Assembly: GCF_003970865.1 (NCBI RefSeq)
Contig: NZ_RXLZ01000011.1
Location: 1-64,000 of the forward strand
Origin: Stenotrophomonas maltophilia
GTDB taxonomy: Bacteria > Pseudomonadota > Gammaproteobacteria > Xanthomonadales > Xanthomonadaceae
Length of the DNA stretch: 64,000 bases
Direction: 5' to 3'
Position numbers and translations under genes: made by a program
Notes under the pieces: model-generated
What the model was told of the DNA's origin: nothing
The model's input: only the letters and a program-made list of their open reading frames with translations
The model's database searches: none
Shown here: positions 26,138-35,651 of the stretch, in pieces
Position numbering within the stretch: position 1 is the first letter of the stretch
Layout: each line of letters opens with the position of its first letter

Positions 26138-28195
26138 TCCCCCCACGCGGCGCAGGAACTCTTCGGCCTCCATCGGCCGGCCCAGGTGGTAACCCTGCAA
26201 CTGATCACAGCCCAGTTCGCTCAGGTATTCGCGCTGCGCCTGCGTCTCCACGCCCTCGGCCACCACCTGCAGCTGCAGGGTGCGTCCCAGCGCGATGATC
26301 GACGAGACGATGGCGGCATCCTCTTCATTGCATTCCAGATCGTGCACGAACGCGCGGTCGATCTTCAGTTCGGTGGCCGGCATGCGCTTGAGGTACAGCA
26401 GGCTGGAATAGCCCGTGCCGAAGTCGTCGATGGCAATGTGCACGCCCATCGCGGTCAGGTCGTTGAGAATCGCCAGGCTGGCGTCAACGTCCTTCATCGC
26501 CGTGGTCTCGGTGATCTCCAGGGTCAGCCGTGCCGGCTCGATCCGGTGCCGCTCCAGCACCTCGCGCACGCTGTCCAGCAGGGCCGGGGAGGAGAACTGC
26601 AAGGGCGACAGGTTCACCGCCATCGACCATCCGGTGTGACCGGCATCGTGCCATGCCCGCAGCTGCGCACAGGCGCGGTCCAGCACCCAGTCGCCGATGG
26701 GCAGGATCAGGCCGCTGCGCTCGGCGATGGGAATGAACACGTCCGGCGCCAGCAGGCCCAGCTCCGGATGCTGCCAGCGCAGCAGCGCCTCAGCGCCAGT
26801 GGCCGGTGCACCCGCGGCCGGGAACTTGGGCTGGTAATGCAGGACCAGTTCATTGCGCGTCACGGCCTTGCGCAGGTCCTGCAGCAGGCGCAGCTGGCGG
26901 TTGGCGCTGAGCTGCATCGACGGGGTGAAGAACGTATAGCCGTTCCGGCCCGTTTCCTTGGTGTGGTACATCGCAGCGTCGGCGTGTGCCATCAGCTCGC
27001 GCTCGTTGCCGGCGTCATCCGGGTACAGGGCGATGCCCAGGCTGGCGCTGACCTGCAGCTCGGCCGCATCCAGCAGGAACGGTTCGCCCGCCGCCGCGAT
27101 GATCCGCTCGGCGACCACCACCGCATCGTCGGGAATATCGATGGCCAGCACGATCACGAACTCGTCGCCGCCGAGGCGGGCGAAGGTGTCCTGCGGCCGC
27201 AGCAGGCCGCCGATACGCTGCGCCACCGCTACCAGCAGGCGGTCGCCCAGCTGGTGTCCGTACGCATCATTGACCGCCTTGAAGCCGTCCAGGTCGCAGA
27301 ACATCACCGCCACGGCGTGGCTGCGGCGCCGTGCCTTCTCGATGGCCTGCTCGATGCGGTCCTGCAGCAGCATGCGGTTGGGCAGCTGGGTCAGCGGGTC
27401 GTGCAGGGCGGCCTGGATCAGCTTGTCGTTGGCGTGCGCCAGCGAATCGGCCAGCAACCCGGTGCGCACGCGCATCTGCCGGTCGAACAGCGAGGCGACC
27501 AGGGCGATGCCCAGGGTGGCCACGGTGGTGACGATCACCAGCACCGCCAGCCAGCGCGTGTCGATGCCACCGCTGCCGACCGCGCCGCAGATGCTGCCTT
27601 CCGGGAAGCGCGCCGCGGCCATGCCGGTGTAGTGCATGCCGACGATGGCCAGGCCCATCACCAGCGAGGCCAGTGCGCGCAGGCGCATGGTGTTGCGCTG
27701 CTCGGTACGCAGGCGGAAGGCGATCCACAGCGCCGCACCTGCGGCGCCGATGGCCACCGCGATGGAGGCGGCAAACCAGCCCGGGTGATAGTCGATGCCC
27801 GGCTGCATGCGCATCGCGGCCATGCCGAGGTAGTGCATGGTGGCAATGCCCAGGCCCATCAGTACGGCGCCGGCCAGCAGACGTCGCCAGGGCAGGCTGG
27901 GCCGCGACACCAGCCACAGCGCATAGGCCGAGGCGCCGATCGACACGGCCAGCGAGTACAGGGTGATGCCGAGGTCGTAGCCGACCGGGATCGGCAGGTC
28001 GAAGGCCAGCATGCCGATGAAATGCATCGACCAGATGCCCAGGCCCATCGCCGCCGCGCCGCCGGCCAGCCACCAGCGGGCCACGCGGCCCTCGGCCGTG
28101 GCCAGGCGGCCGGCCATGTCCAGCGCCGTGTACGAAGCAAGAATGGCCACCAGCAGGGAGATGGCGACCAGGCTCTGACTGTAACTGCCAGTCAT
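26135..28195 (-). CDS. MHYT-GGDEF-EAL membrane protein (cyclic-di-GMP turnover)
   Basis: This 686-residue inner-membrane protein starts at ATG 28195. Seven hydrophobic helices at the N-terminus (about 1-240) carry the repeated MH(Y/F)xG motifs of the MHYT sensor (for example SMHFIGMLAF, TMHYLGMAAM, GMHYTGMAAA), thought to sense O2, CO or NO through copper. A GGDEF domain follows with the intact LGGDEFVIVLA motif (diguanylate cyclase). An EAL domain comes last with GAEALLRWQHP and DDFGTGYSSL (phosphodiesterase). Both catalytic signatures look intact, so the net activity cannot be predicted. Confidence 0.93.
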   Translation of the reverse strand: MTGSYSQSLVAISLLVAILASYTALDMAGRLATAEGRVARWWLAGGAAAMGLGIWSMHFIGMLAFDLPIPVGYDLGITLYSLAVSIGASAYALWLVSRPSLPWRRLLAGAVLMGLGIATMHYLGMAAMRMQPGIDYHPGWFAASIAVAIGAAGAALWIAFRLRTEQRNTMRLRALASLVMGLAIVGMHYTGMAAARFPEGSICGAVGSGGIDTRWLAVLVIVTTVATLGIALVASLFDRQMRVRTGLLADSLAHANDKLIQAALHDPLTQLPNRMLLQDRIEQAIEKARRRSHAVAVMFCDLDGFKAVNDAYGHQLGDRLLVAVAQRIGGLLRPQDTFARLGGDEFVIVLAIDIPDDAVVVAERIIAAAGEPFLLDAAELQVSASLGIALYPDDAGNERELMAHADAAMYHTKETGRNGYTFFTPSMQLSANRQLRLLQDLRKAVTRNELVLHYQPKFPAAGAPATGAEALLRWQHPELGLLAPDVFIPIAERSGLILPIGDWVLDRACAQLRAWHDAGHTGWSMAVNLSPLQFSSPALLDSVREVLERHRIEPARLTLEITETTAMKDVDASLAILNDLTAMGVHIAIDDFGTGYSSLLYLKRMPATELKIDRAFVHDLECNEEDAAIVSSIIALGRTLQLQVVAEGVETQAQREYLSELGCDQLQGYHLGRPMEAEEFLRRVGG

Positions 28196-28344
28196 GTTGA
28201 ATCCAGTGGGGGAAGGAGGGGCGCCCGCAAGGCGCACGCCCGCGACAGCTATCGGCGCGGGCGGGCGGGACTTGAGCGGTCGCAGCACCTGCGACCCGGC
28301 TCGGCTATCCTGCCACGCCTGTTCCCGTTGCTGGAAATCATCCA

Positions 28345-29721
28345 ATGGCAAAAGCCCGCACCGCCTACGTCTGCAATGAATGTGGCGCCGAATTCAGCAA
28401 GTGGCAGGGCCAGTGCACCGAGTGCAATGCCTGGAACTCGCTGTCGGAAATCGTGCTGGAGAGCGCAGCGGCGGCCAAGGCGCCGGCGTCGCGCCGGGCG
28501 GGCTGGGCCGGCAAGATCGATCCGCCGAAGATCACCGCGCTGAAGGATGTGGAGCAGACCGAGCACCGCCGGGTCTCGACCGGCATCGGCGAGTTCGACC
28601 GCGTGCTCGGCGGCGGCCTGGTCGAGGGCGCGGTGGTGCTGGTCGGTGGCGACCCTGGCATCGGCAAGTCGACCCTGCTGCTGCAGGCAGTGGCGAAGAT
28701 GGCAGCCGAGCTGCCGGTGCTGTACGTCACCGGCGAAGAGTCGCTGGCGCAGGTGGCCGGCCGCGCGCATCGCCTGGAGTTGCCGCTGGATGGCGTCAAT
28801 GCGCTGGCCGAGACCGGCGTCGAGTCGATCCTGCAGCACGCGTCCAAGGCCGGCCCGCGGCTGATCGTGGCCGACTCCGTGCAGACCCTGTGGACCGAGA
28901 GCCTGACCGCCGCGCCGGGCTCGGTCAGCCAGGTGCGCGAGAGCGCGGCGCGGCTGGTGCGCTTCGCCAAGGAGACCGGCACCGCCGTGTTCCTGGTCGG
29001 CCACGTGACCAAGGAGGGCGGCATCGCCGGCCCGCGCGTGCTGGAACACATGGTCGATGCGGTGCTGTATTTCGAAGGCGAGAGCGGCAGCCGCTTCCGC
29101 CTGCTGCGCGCGTTCAAGAACCGCTTCGGTGCGGTCAACGAACTGGGCGTGTTCGCGATGGGCGACAAGGGCCTGAAGGAGGTCTCCAATCCATCGGCGA
29201 TCTTCCTGTCCGGTGGCAGCACCCATCAACCGGGCAGTTGCGTGATGGTCACCCGCGAGGGCACCCGGCCGCTGCTGGTGGAGGTGCAGGCACTGGTCGA
29301 TGCATCTCCGCTGTCGAACCCGCGCCGTGTCGCGGTTGGCCTGGAGCAGAACCGGCTGGCGATGCTGCTGGCGGTGCTGCATCGCCACGGCGGCGTGCTG
29401 GTCGGCGATCAGGACGTGTTCGTCAACGTGGTCGGTGGCATCCGTGTGCAGGAGACCGCCGCCGATCTACCGGTGCTGCTGGCGGTGCTGTCCTCGCTGC
29501 AGGATCGGCCGCTGGCGGAGAAGACCATCGCCTTCGGCGAAGTCGGCCTGTCCGGCGAGATCCGTCCGGTGCCCAATGGCGAAGACCGCCTGCGCGAGGC
29601 CGCCACCCATGGCTTCAAGCGCGCCATCGTGCCCAAGGCCAATGCGCCCAAGGGTGGTTCGGTGAAGGGTATGGAAGTGATCGCGGTGGAGCGCCTGTCC
29701 GAGGCCATCGACGCGGCGTGA
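28345..29721 (+). CDS. radA: DNA repair protein RadA
   Basis: A 458-residue RecA-related ATPase that drives branch migration during recombination. A four-Cys zinc finger (C10, C13, C24, C27) precedes the ATPase core with Walker A GGDPGIGKSTLL (about 101-112) and the RadA-specific KNRFG motif (about 258-262). The C-terminal Lon-like domain contains FGEVGLSGEIRPV. Full length, single gene, divergent from the MHYT protein. Confidence 0.97.
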   Translation: MAKARTAYVCNECGAEFSKWQGQCTECNAWNSLSEIVLESAAAAKAPASRRAGWAGKIDPPKITALKDVEQTEHRRVSTGIGEFDRVLGGGLVEGAVVLVGGDPGIGKSTLLLQAVAKMAAELPVLYVTGEESLAQVAGRAHRLELPLDGVNALAETGVESILQHASKAGPRLIVADSVQTLWTESLTAAPGSVSQVRESAARLVRFAKETGTAVFLVGHVTKEGGIAGPRVLEHMVDAVLYFEGESGSRFRLLRAFKNRFGAVNELGVFAMGDKGLKEVSNPSAIFLSGGSTHQPGSCVMVTREGTRPLLVEVQALVDASPLSNPRRVAVGLEQNRLAMLLAVLHRHGGVLVGDQDVFVNVVGGIRVQETAADLPVLLAVLSSLQDRPLAEKTIAFGEVGLSGEIRPVPNGEDRLREAATHGFKRAIVPKANAPKGGSVKGMEVIAVERLSEAIDAA

Positions 29722-29865
29722 TCGCGCCGGGCATGGCCCGGCGTCACCACCGCGCACGTGGAATACGGCGGCCGACACGGTAACGGTCAGCCTGCCTGTG
29801 CTAGTTTTTCCCGCTCGACGAAGGCGCCCTCTGGCGTCTTTCCGTGCCCAGGAGTAAACGATTAC

Positions 29866-31722
29866 ATGCAGGACACCGCGCTCACCGCCCCCAACGCCGA
29901 AATCCGTCGTGCCGGGGTCGATCTCAATGGACTGATGACGGTGCTGGGCAAGCACCTGTATTCCACCCCGGTGGTGGCGCTGCGTGAGCTGGTGCAGAAC
30001 GCGCACGACTCGATCATCCGCCGCCGCATCGAACAGCCCGGCATCGAAGTGCCTTCGCGCATCTCGGTGCAGGTCGATGTCGGTGCCGGCGTGCTGCGCA
30101 TCACCGATACCGGGGCTGGCCTGACCCGCCAGGAGATCCACGATTACCTGGCCACCGTCGGCGTCGGCTATACCCGTGGCCTGCGCCAGGGCGGCGAGGA
30201 CGATGAGGGCCTGATCGGCATGTTCGGCCTCGGTTTCCTGTCTGCCTTCGTGCTGGCGCGCCGGGTGAGCGTGCGTACCACCTCGTACCAGACGCCGGAC
30301 CTGGGCCATCTGTACGTATCCAGCAATGCCGAACAGTACACCGTCAGCGAAATGCCAGCGCGCACGGTTGGCACTGAGGTGGAGCTGGAACTGCATCCGG
30401 ATTTCCTGCCGCTGGCCAACGAAGCGCGTCTGCATGAGGTGCTGGGCCGCTACTGTGCGCTGCTGTCCGAGCCGATCTTCATCGGTGCCGCGGCCGAAGC
30501 GCTCAACCCCGAGCCGCCGCCGTGGCGTGGGCAGGGTGATGTTGCCCTGCATCCGGTGCAGGCGCGCCGCCAGGCGCTGCAGTTCGCCGCGCGTTTCGAA
30601 CATGATTTCGAGCCGATCGTCACCGTGCCGTTGCGTGCCGATGGCAGCAGCGATGCCACCGGCCTGTTGTGGGTGCAGGACGGCGCTACCTACGGCACCA
30701 GCGACAACCGCAACCTGTCGGTGTTCGTGCGCGGCATGCTGCTGGACGACGACGCGCGCGACCTGCTGCCGCCGTGGGCGGGTTTCATCGGCGGGGTGAT
30801 CGAATCCTCGAGGCTGACGCCCACCGCCAGCCGCGAAGACCTGCAGCGCGATGACCAGTACCGCGCCGTGCAGCATGCGCTGCTGGAAGCGCTGATTGAT
30901 GGCCTGGCCGACGTCGCGCGGCAGCAGCCGGAAGCCTGGCGACGTGTATTGAGCCGCCACAACGAGGCCCTGCTGGGTGCGGCACTGTGCGACGACCGCC
31001 TGTTCGACCTGCTGCTGGAACACGTACGCGTGCCGACCTCACAGGGCGACCTTCCGGCCAGCGCATTGCCCGCACGCGGTGCCGTGCACGTGATCCTCGA
31101 CAACGGCGGCGGCTTCGAGGAAATGCTGTTCCGCGCGATGGGCGTGCCGGTCGCGCATGGCCATCGCTATGCCGTGGTGCCGTTCCTGCGTCGCTGGGCC
31201 CAGGCCAAGGGCCTGCGCCTGGTTGAACTGGGGACCGAGCAGGGCAACCGTGCGCTGTTCCGCAGCGATGACAGCCTCGACGAGGCGCAGCTGGCATGGC
31301 TGCGCGAGCAGCTGGGTGACGGCGAACAGTTGCTGCCGGCACGCTTCAGCCCCGAGTCGCTGCCGGTGGTGGTGGTGCCTGACCGCGAGGCCGAGCTGAA
31401 GCAGCGCCTGGAAGACGATGAGAACGACAAGCGCGTTTCGATGGCCGCGCTGCGCCTGGCGCGGCAGTTCACCGCACGCATCGAATCGCGCGCACCGTCG
31501 CGGCTCTATCTCAATCTCGACAACCCGGCAGTGCAGGCGCTGTTGCGCGCCCAGCGCGAGGGGCATCCACAGGCCGAAGCCGCAGCACGCCTGCTGCGCT
31601 CACTGAAGATCATCGTCGCCGCGCAGGGCCGTCCGTTGGCACGCGCGACGTCCACACCGGGCCCGGATCTCAACGGCGCCTTTACCGATATCGCCGGTGC
31701 CCTGCAGCAGATGCTGCGCTGA
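29866..31722 (+). CDS. Hsp90-like (HtpG-related) ATPase, divergent paralogue
   Basis: A 618-residue protein starting at ATG 29866 with AGGAG upstream. The N-terminal GHKL ATP-binding fold is clear: ALRELVQNAHDSI (about 39-51), DTGAGLT (about 82-88) and MFGLGFLSAFVLA (about 118-130) are the Hsp90 motifs. The middle domain is recognisable (SDNRNLSVFVRGMLLDDDAR) with the client-domain continuation, while the last part differs from HtpG and lacks a typical dimerisation end. It is followed 48 bases later by a TPR protein in the same direction. A chaperone role is likely; the client is unknown. Confidence 0.8.
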   Translation: MQDTALTAPNAEIRRAGVDLNGLMTVLGKHLYSTPVVALRELVQNAHDSIIRRRIEQPGIEVPSRISVQVDVGAGVLRITDTGAGLTRQEIHDYLATVGVGYTRGLRQGGEDDEGLIGMFGLGFLSAFVLARRVSVRTTSYQTPDLGHLYVSSNAEQYTVSEMPARTVGTEVELELHPDFLPLANEARLHEVLGRYCALLSEPIFIGAAAEALNPEPPPWRGQGDVALHPVQARRQALQFAARFEHDFEPIVTVPLRADGSSDATGLLWVQDGATYGTSDNRNLSVFVRGMLLDDDARDLLPPWAGFIGGVIESSRLTPTASREDLQRDDQYRAVQHALLEALIDGLADVARQQPEAWRRVLSRHNEALLGAALCDDRLFDLLLEHVRVPTSQGDLPASALPARGAVHVILDNGGGFEEMLFRAMGVPVAHGHRYAVVPFLRRWAQAKGLRLVELGTEQGNRALFRSDDSLDEAQLAWLREQLGDGEQLLPARFSPESLPVVVVPDREAELKQRLEDDENDKRVSMAALRLARQFTARIESRAPSRLYLNLDNPAVQALLRAQREGHPQAEAAARLLRSLKIIVAAQGRPLARATSTPGPDLNGAFTDIAGALQQMLR

Positions 31723-31770
31723 GCACCGCATCCTCTCATCCAGCCTTCGCTAGACAGGAGCACTTACCCC

Positions 31771-34077
31771 ATGGACATCTGGAACTGGGTCGAAAAACTG
31801 CAGGGCGACCTGCGCCAGGCCGGCCAGGCGCAGAATGCGCACCTGCTGAACCGCCTCGCCGACGAGGTGAGCGAACTGCGTGTCGACCGCGTCGACGCGC
31901 TGCTGCCCGAAGCGCGTGCGCTGGGCAAGGCGCTGGACAACCCGTGGGTCGACGTCTACGTCGGCCACTGGGCGCTGCGCAACCGCGTGGGCAACCGCGT
32001 TGAAGGCGAGAGTGCGCTGGGCGAGGCCGTGGCGCTGTTCGAGCGTGCGCATCGCGAGGACACGCTGGAGTGCCCGCAGTCGATCTGCGTGACCCAGGAT
32101 CTGGCCGCCTGCTACGGCAACATCGATGGCCCGGGCTGGGTGCCCGAGCGCGTCGAGGTGTGCGATGAAACACTGGGTCGCATCGATCCGAGCTGGGCCT
32201 GCTTCCAGTGCCTGAGCTGCGAAAAGGCCGATGCGCTGCTGGATGATGGTCGTGGGCAGGACGCGTTGGACTACCTGCAGGTGCAGTCGGATGCGATCGA
32301 AGCCTGTGGCAAGGAAGTGTTCGACAGCTTCCCGGAGATGCAGATCAAGATCCTGCTGGGCATGGGCCGCGCCGAAGAAGCGCTGGTGCTGATCGAGAAG
32401 CGCGAGGCCGAAGTGGTCGCGTCCGGCGAGTACGAGCCGGCCAACTGCACGGTGCCGCGCCGCCTGTCCAAGGCGTGGGCGCTGGCCCAGCTGGGCCGCG
32501 ACGAAGAGGCCGTGCAGCAGCTGGTGCCGTGGAGCGAACTGACGCCTACCTACTGGCGGCTGTGGGCGAACACCGCCGCAGCGCTGTGCCGGCGCGATCC
32601 CGCACGCAATACCTGGGATCTGGGCACCCGCTTCAACACCATCATCGAACACTTTGCCGAGGTTGGCTCGCACCGCCTGCTGATCGAAGTCGCTGCGCTG
32701 AGCCTGGAGCTGGCCCTGCAGCGTGGCGCACGCTGGGTGGCGCTGCGCCAGCTGGAACTGGCGCGTACCCATCTGGCGCAGCTGCGCCAGGACCGTGGTG
32801 CGGCAGCGCTGGTCGCTGGCCTGGCCGCACGCATCGATGCATTGCCGGACGTTGCGCCGCTGCCGGTGCCGGCCAGCGAACTGCTGGTCTGGCTGCACGA
32901 GCAGGGGGAGCAGAGCCAGTCGCGCGATCCGGAGCGTGAGGCGCAGTGGTTGCTGCAGGCGCACGAACAGCTACCCGATGACGAGGCGCTGGCCGAGATG
33001 GCGGCCTCCGCCTTGAGCGCCTGTGGCGCACAGGCGGAAGCGCGGGCATTGCTGTGGCGCTTCGTGCGCGCGCACACGCAGGATGATGGTCCGGCCGCTT
33101 ACACGCTGATGCGCTGGCTGACCGAGCAGGGCGACGACGAAGGCCTGCGTCAGCTGGCCGGGATCTACCGTGGCAGCGTGCCGGTGTTCGCGCACTGGTG
33201 CGATGTGCAGCGTGCCCGTCGCGTGTCCGACTGGCCGGCGCTGGAGCAGGCCGCGCAGGCGCTGCTGGCGGCATCGCCAGGTTCGCATGGTGCACGTGGC
33301 ACGCTGGCGCGGATGTACATGGAAACCGGCCGCTTCAGCGAGGCGCAGGCCTGCTATGCGCAGCTGGTGGAGCTGCTGGAAGAACCGAATGCCGCGCATT
33401 GGGACCACATGAGTGCGGCCAGCGCGGCACGCGACTGGGATGCAGTGCGCCGCTCGGCGGCCGCGATCGGCATGGAGCTGTCCAGCCAGGAGGGCGTGGT
33501 CGAGGAGCCGTGGGGCTGGGTGATCATCCGCAGCGAAGAGAACGGCGAGCCGATGGAATACTACGCACGCCGCAGTGGCCCGGTGACCGCACGCATCGTC
33601 GAGAACGCGCCGGCCAACCGTGCGCAGCAGGTGGGCGACTGGGTGGTGTTCGATGCCGCACTGGTGCATCCGGCGCCGGAAGAGGAGGAAGCGCGCGAGC
33701 ATTTCATCCCGACCTATGCGCAGGTGCATGTACTGGAGCGCGGTGGTTTTGCCCGCAGCTGGCTGATTGACGGCGCGCACCCCGGCGAAGAGGCCTGGAA
33801 CGACTTCGTGGAAGCGGCTGAAGCGCAGGGCTGGAAGGTGTGGTCGCACAGCCGTGCGGACTACACCGTGACCGATCCGGATATGGAGGAGGGCACGCTG
33901 CCGGGCCTGCTGTTCACGGTCGCCCAGCCGCAGGACCATGCGCCGTTGGCGCTGCACCGTTTCCTGCAGCAGGAGACCGCGAAATGGCTGTATCCGCATT
34001 GCTGGCTGCGATTGGCCGAGGCCTGTGACCAGGATCGCCAGCCGCACCTGGATGTGATCGAGCGTTACGGGTTGTAA
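31771..34077 (+). CDS. Large TPR-like protein paired with the Hsp90-like ATPase
   Basis: A 768-residue, acidic, soluble protein with no signal peptide. The first about 550 residues are helical repeats with TPR-like spacing (for example RLADEVSELRVDRV, GRAEEALVLIEKRE, GRFSEAQACYAQLVELL). The last about 190 residues form a different, beta-containing domain (PWGWVIIRSEENGEPMEYYA ... GDWVVFDAALVHPA ... GFARSWLIDGAHPGEE). It starts at ATG 31771, shortly after the Hsp90-like gene, so the two probably form one operon. Eukaryotic Hsp90 works with TPR co-chaperones, so a dedicated TPR partner is a natural reading, but no such role is shown here. Confidence 0.6.
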   Translation: MDIWNWVEKLQGDLRQAGQAQNAHLLNRLADEVSELRVDRVDALLPEARALGKALDNPWVDVYVGHWALRNRVGNRVEGESALGEAVALFERAHREDTLECPQSICVTQDLAACYGNIDGPGWVPERVEVCDETLGRIDPSWACFQCLSCEKADALLDDGRGQDALDYLQVQSDAIEACGKEVFDSFPEMQIKILLGMGRAEEALVLIEKREAEVVASGEYEPANCTVPRRLSKAWALAQLGRDEEAVQQLVPWSELTPTYWRLWANTAAALCRRDPARNTWDLGTRFNTIIEHFAEVGSHRLLIEVAALSLELALQRGARWVALRQLELARTHLAQLRQDRGAAALVAGLAARIDALPDVAPLPVPASELLVWLHEQGEQSQSRDPEREAQWLLQAHEQLPDDEALAEMAASALSACGAQAEARALLWRFVRAHTQDDGPAAYTLMRWLTEQGDDEGLRQLAGIYRGSVPVFAHWCDVQRARRVSDWPALEQAAQALLAASPGSHGARGTLARMYMETGRFSEAQACYAQLVELLEEPNAAHWDHMSAASAARDWDAVRRSAAAIGMELSSQEGVVEEPWGWVIIRSEENGEPMEYYARRSGPVTARIVENAPANRAQQVGDWVVFDAALVHPAPEEEEAREHFIPTYAQVHVLERGGFARSWLIDGAHPGEEAWNDFVEAAEAQGWKVWSHSRADYTVTDPDMEEGTLPGLLFTVAQPQDHAPLALHRFLQQETAKWLYPHCWLRLAEACDQDRQPHLDVIERYGL

Positions 34078-34090
34078 GCCCGGTATCGGG

Positions 34091-34155
34091 TCGTGCCGGC
34101 CGCTGGCCGGCGACGCCATGAGATGCTGTGTTGCCGGCCAGCGGCCGGCACTACC
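34091..34155. repeat. Inverted pair of SMAG-type palindromes
   Basis: GTGCCGGCCGCTGGCCGGC begins near 34094 and the inverted GCCGGCCAGCGGCCGGCACT ends near 34153, separated by about 20 bases. Together they could fold into one long hairpin after the TPR gene. Confidence 0.75.
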
Positions 34156-34169
34156 TCAAGGAGAAATAG

Positions 34170-34634
34170 ATGCGAAAGACAGGGATGTTCGTGATCGCCG
34201 GGCTGCTGCTGGCCCCCACCGTGCAGGCTGCACCTGCCTGCCAGGAGCCTGCGGCTGTGGCCCGTGCCTTCTACGAGGCGACGACCGGCAACGGTGATCT
34301 GCTGGAGCCGCCGGCTGCGCTGGTCAGCCCGGCCTTCGGCAAGGCGTTGCGTGATGAGCGTGCCTGCCAGCAGCGCGAGGAAGGCATCTGCACGATCGAT
34401 TCGGACCCGTGGCTGGATGCGCAGGACGGCGACATCGACAGTCCGGTGCGCTACAGCTGGAAAGAGGCCTCGGCGACCACCGGCCAGGTCGAGATGCGCT
34501 ATTCGGTATGGAAGAAGGCCTACGTGACCCGGTTGCCGATGGTGCGTCAGGGACAGGGTTGCTGGCAGGTCGATGACATCCTCACCAACAGCGGCCGTTC
34601 GGTGCGGAAGATCCTGGCCCAGCCGGTGCCCTGA
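34170..34634 (+). CDS. Exported DUF3828-like protein
   Basis: A 154-residue protein with signal peptide (MFVIAGLLLAPTVQA, cleavage about residue 22). Three pairs of Cys are spread along it (PACQ, RACQQ, GICTID, GCWQ). The opening AAVARAFYEATTGN and the closing GCWQVDDILTNSGRSV resemble DUF3828/NTF2-like periplasmic proteins of unknown function. ATG 34170 has AAGGAG upstream. It is a single gene between palindromic repeats. Confidence 0.6.
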   Translation: MRKTGMFVIAGLLLAPTVQAAPACQEPAAVARAFYEATTGNGDLLEPPAALVSPAFGKALRDERACQQREEGICTIDSDPWLDAQDGDIDSPVRYSWKEASATTGQVEMRYSVWKKAYVTRLPMVRQGQGCWQVDDILTNSGRSVRKILAQPVP

Positions 34635-34666
34635 TCGTCTGCGGCATCCACGCAGGGCGCGGCCCT

Positions 34667-34731
34667 GTTGCCGGCCGGCGGCCGGCACTACCGGGTGATG
34701 TTGGGGTGGATGCCGACCGTTGGTCGGCACG
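34667..34731. repeat. SMAG-type palindromes between convergent genes
   Basis: GCCGGCCGGCGGCCGGCACT around 34672-34691 and a related hairpin GCCGACCGTTGGTCGGCA at 34712-34729. They lie between the exported protein and the convergent YpjD-like gene. Confidence 0.7.
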
Positions 34732-34734
34732 CCG

Positions 34735-35529
34735 CTATCGCGAATGCCCGAACACCAGTTCGATCACGAACTGGCTGCCGAAGAAGGCCAGCAGCAGCAA
34801 CAGCATTGCCGCCAGCGTCCAGTGCACCGCCTTCATGCCCCGCCAGCCGTAGCGGCGGCGGCCGATCAGCAGCACGCCGAACACGATCCACGACAGCACG
34901 CTCAGCACGGTCTTGTGCACCAGCTTCTGTGCCAGCAGGTCGTCGACGAACAGCACGCCGGTGACCAGGGTCAGGGTCAGCAGCGCGAAGCCGACGGTGA
35001 TCACCCGGAACAGCAGCGATTCCAGGTCGGCCAGCGGCGGCAGCGCCCGCAGCCACGGGCGGAACTCGCGGCGGCGCAGTGCGCGTTCCTGCAGCCACAG
35101 CATGATCGCCAGCAGCGCGGCGATGCTCAGCGTGGCGTAGGCCAACAGGGCCAGCCAGGCGTGGCTGGCCAGGCGCCAGCCCAGCACCTTGCTCGGTTCG
35201 TGGCCGTAGCTGTGGTAGGCCAGCAGCAGCGCCGCGGCCAGCGGGAACACCACCACGCCCAGTGCCGACATGCGTCCGCGCGCGCCGACCAGCGAGGTCA
35301 GCCAGGCCATGCCCAGGCCGACCAGCGACAGCGCGGCGAAGAAGTGCATGTCCGGCCCGCCGTTGGTGCGCATCGCCACCATCACGTGGTAGCCGCCGTG
35401 CAGCAGCATCGCCGGCAGGGCGGGCCACAGCCAGGCGGGGGAGCCGGTGCTTTCATCGCGGCCAAGCGCACGCACCAGCAGGGCGCTGGCGGCCAGGTAG
35501 AGCAGGGCGGCGATGAGAACGATTAACAT
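34735..35529 (-). CDS. CcsA/YpjD-like membrane protein (cytochrome c biogenesis type)
   Basis: A 264-residue inner-membrane protein with about eight hydrophobic helices. It contains the CcsA-type segments HGGYHVMVAM, SHAWLALLAYATLS and KLVHKTVLSVLSWIVFG with conserved His that could bind haem. Stand-alone members (YpjD) commonly sit divergently next to ffh in gammaproteobacteria, as here. A part in cytochrome c or haem handling is inferred. Confidence 0.8.
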   Translation of the reverse strand: MLIVLIAALLYLAASALLVRALGRDESTGSPAWLWPALPAMLLHGGYHVMVAMRTNGGPDMHFFAALSLVGLGMAWLTSLVGARGRMSALGVVVFPLAAALLLAYHSYGHEPSKVLGWRLASHAWLALLAYATLSIAALLAIMLWLQERALRRREFRPWLRALPPLADLESLLFRVITVGFALLTLTLVTGVLFVDDLLAQKLVHKTVLSVLSWIVFGVLLIGRRRYGWRGMKAVHWTLAAMLLLLLAFFGSQFVIELVFGHSR

Positions 35530-35651
35530 CGTTGCAGTTTCGCATACCCCTGCGGTGGTGGCGACGGCCCCGTGGTCGCAGCCCGGGGAGGGGAGCGGAC
35601 CCGTTATACTGTCTGCCTTATTGTCCCCCGCTTTCAGACAGGTTGCGCCGC

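Noticed and set aside
26066-28543. 825-codon plus-strand frame opposite the MHYT-GGDEF-EAL gene
   Set aside because: Arg/Gln/His-rich shadow of a well-defined gene; no ribosome site or domain.
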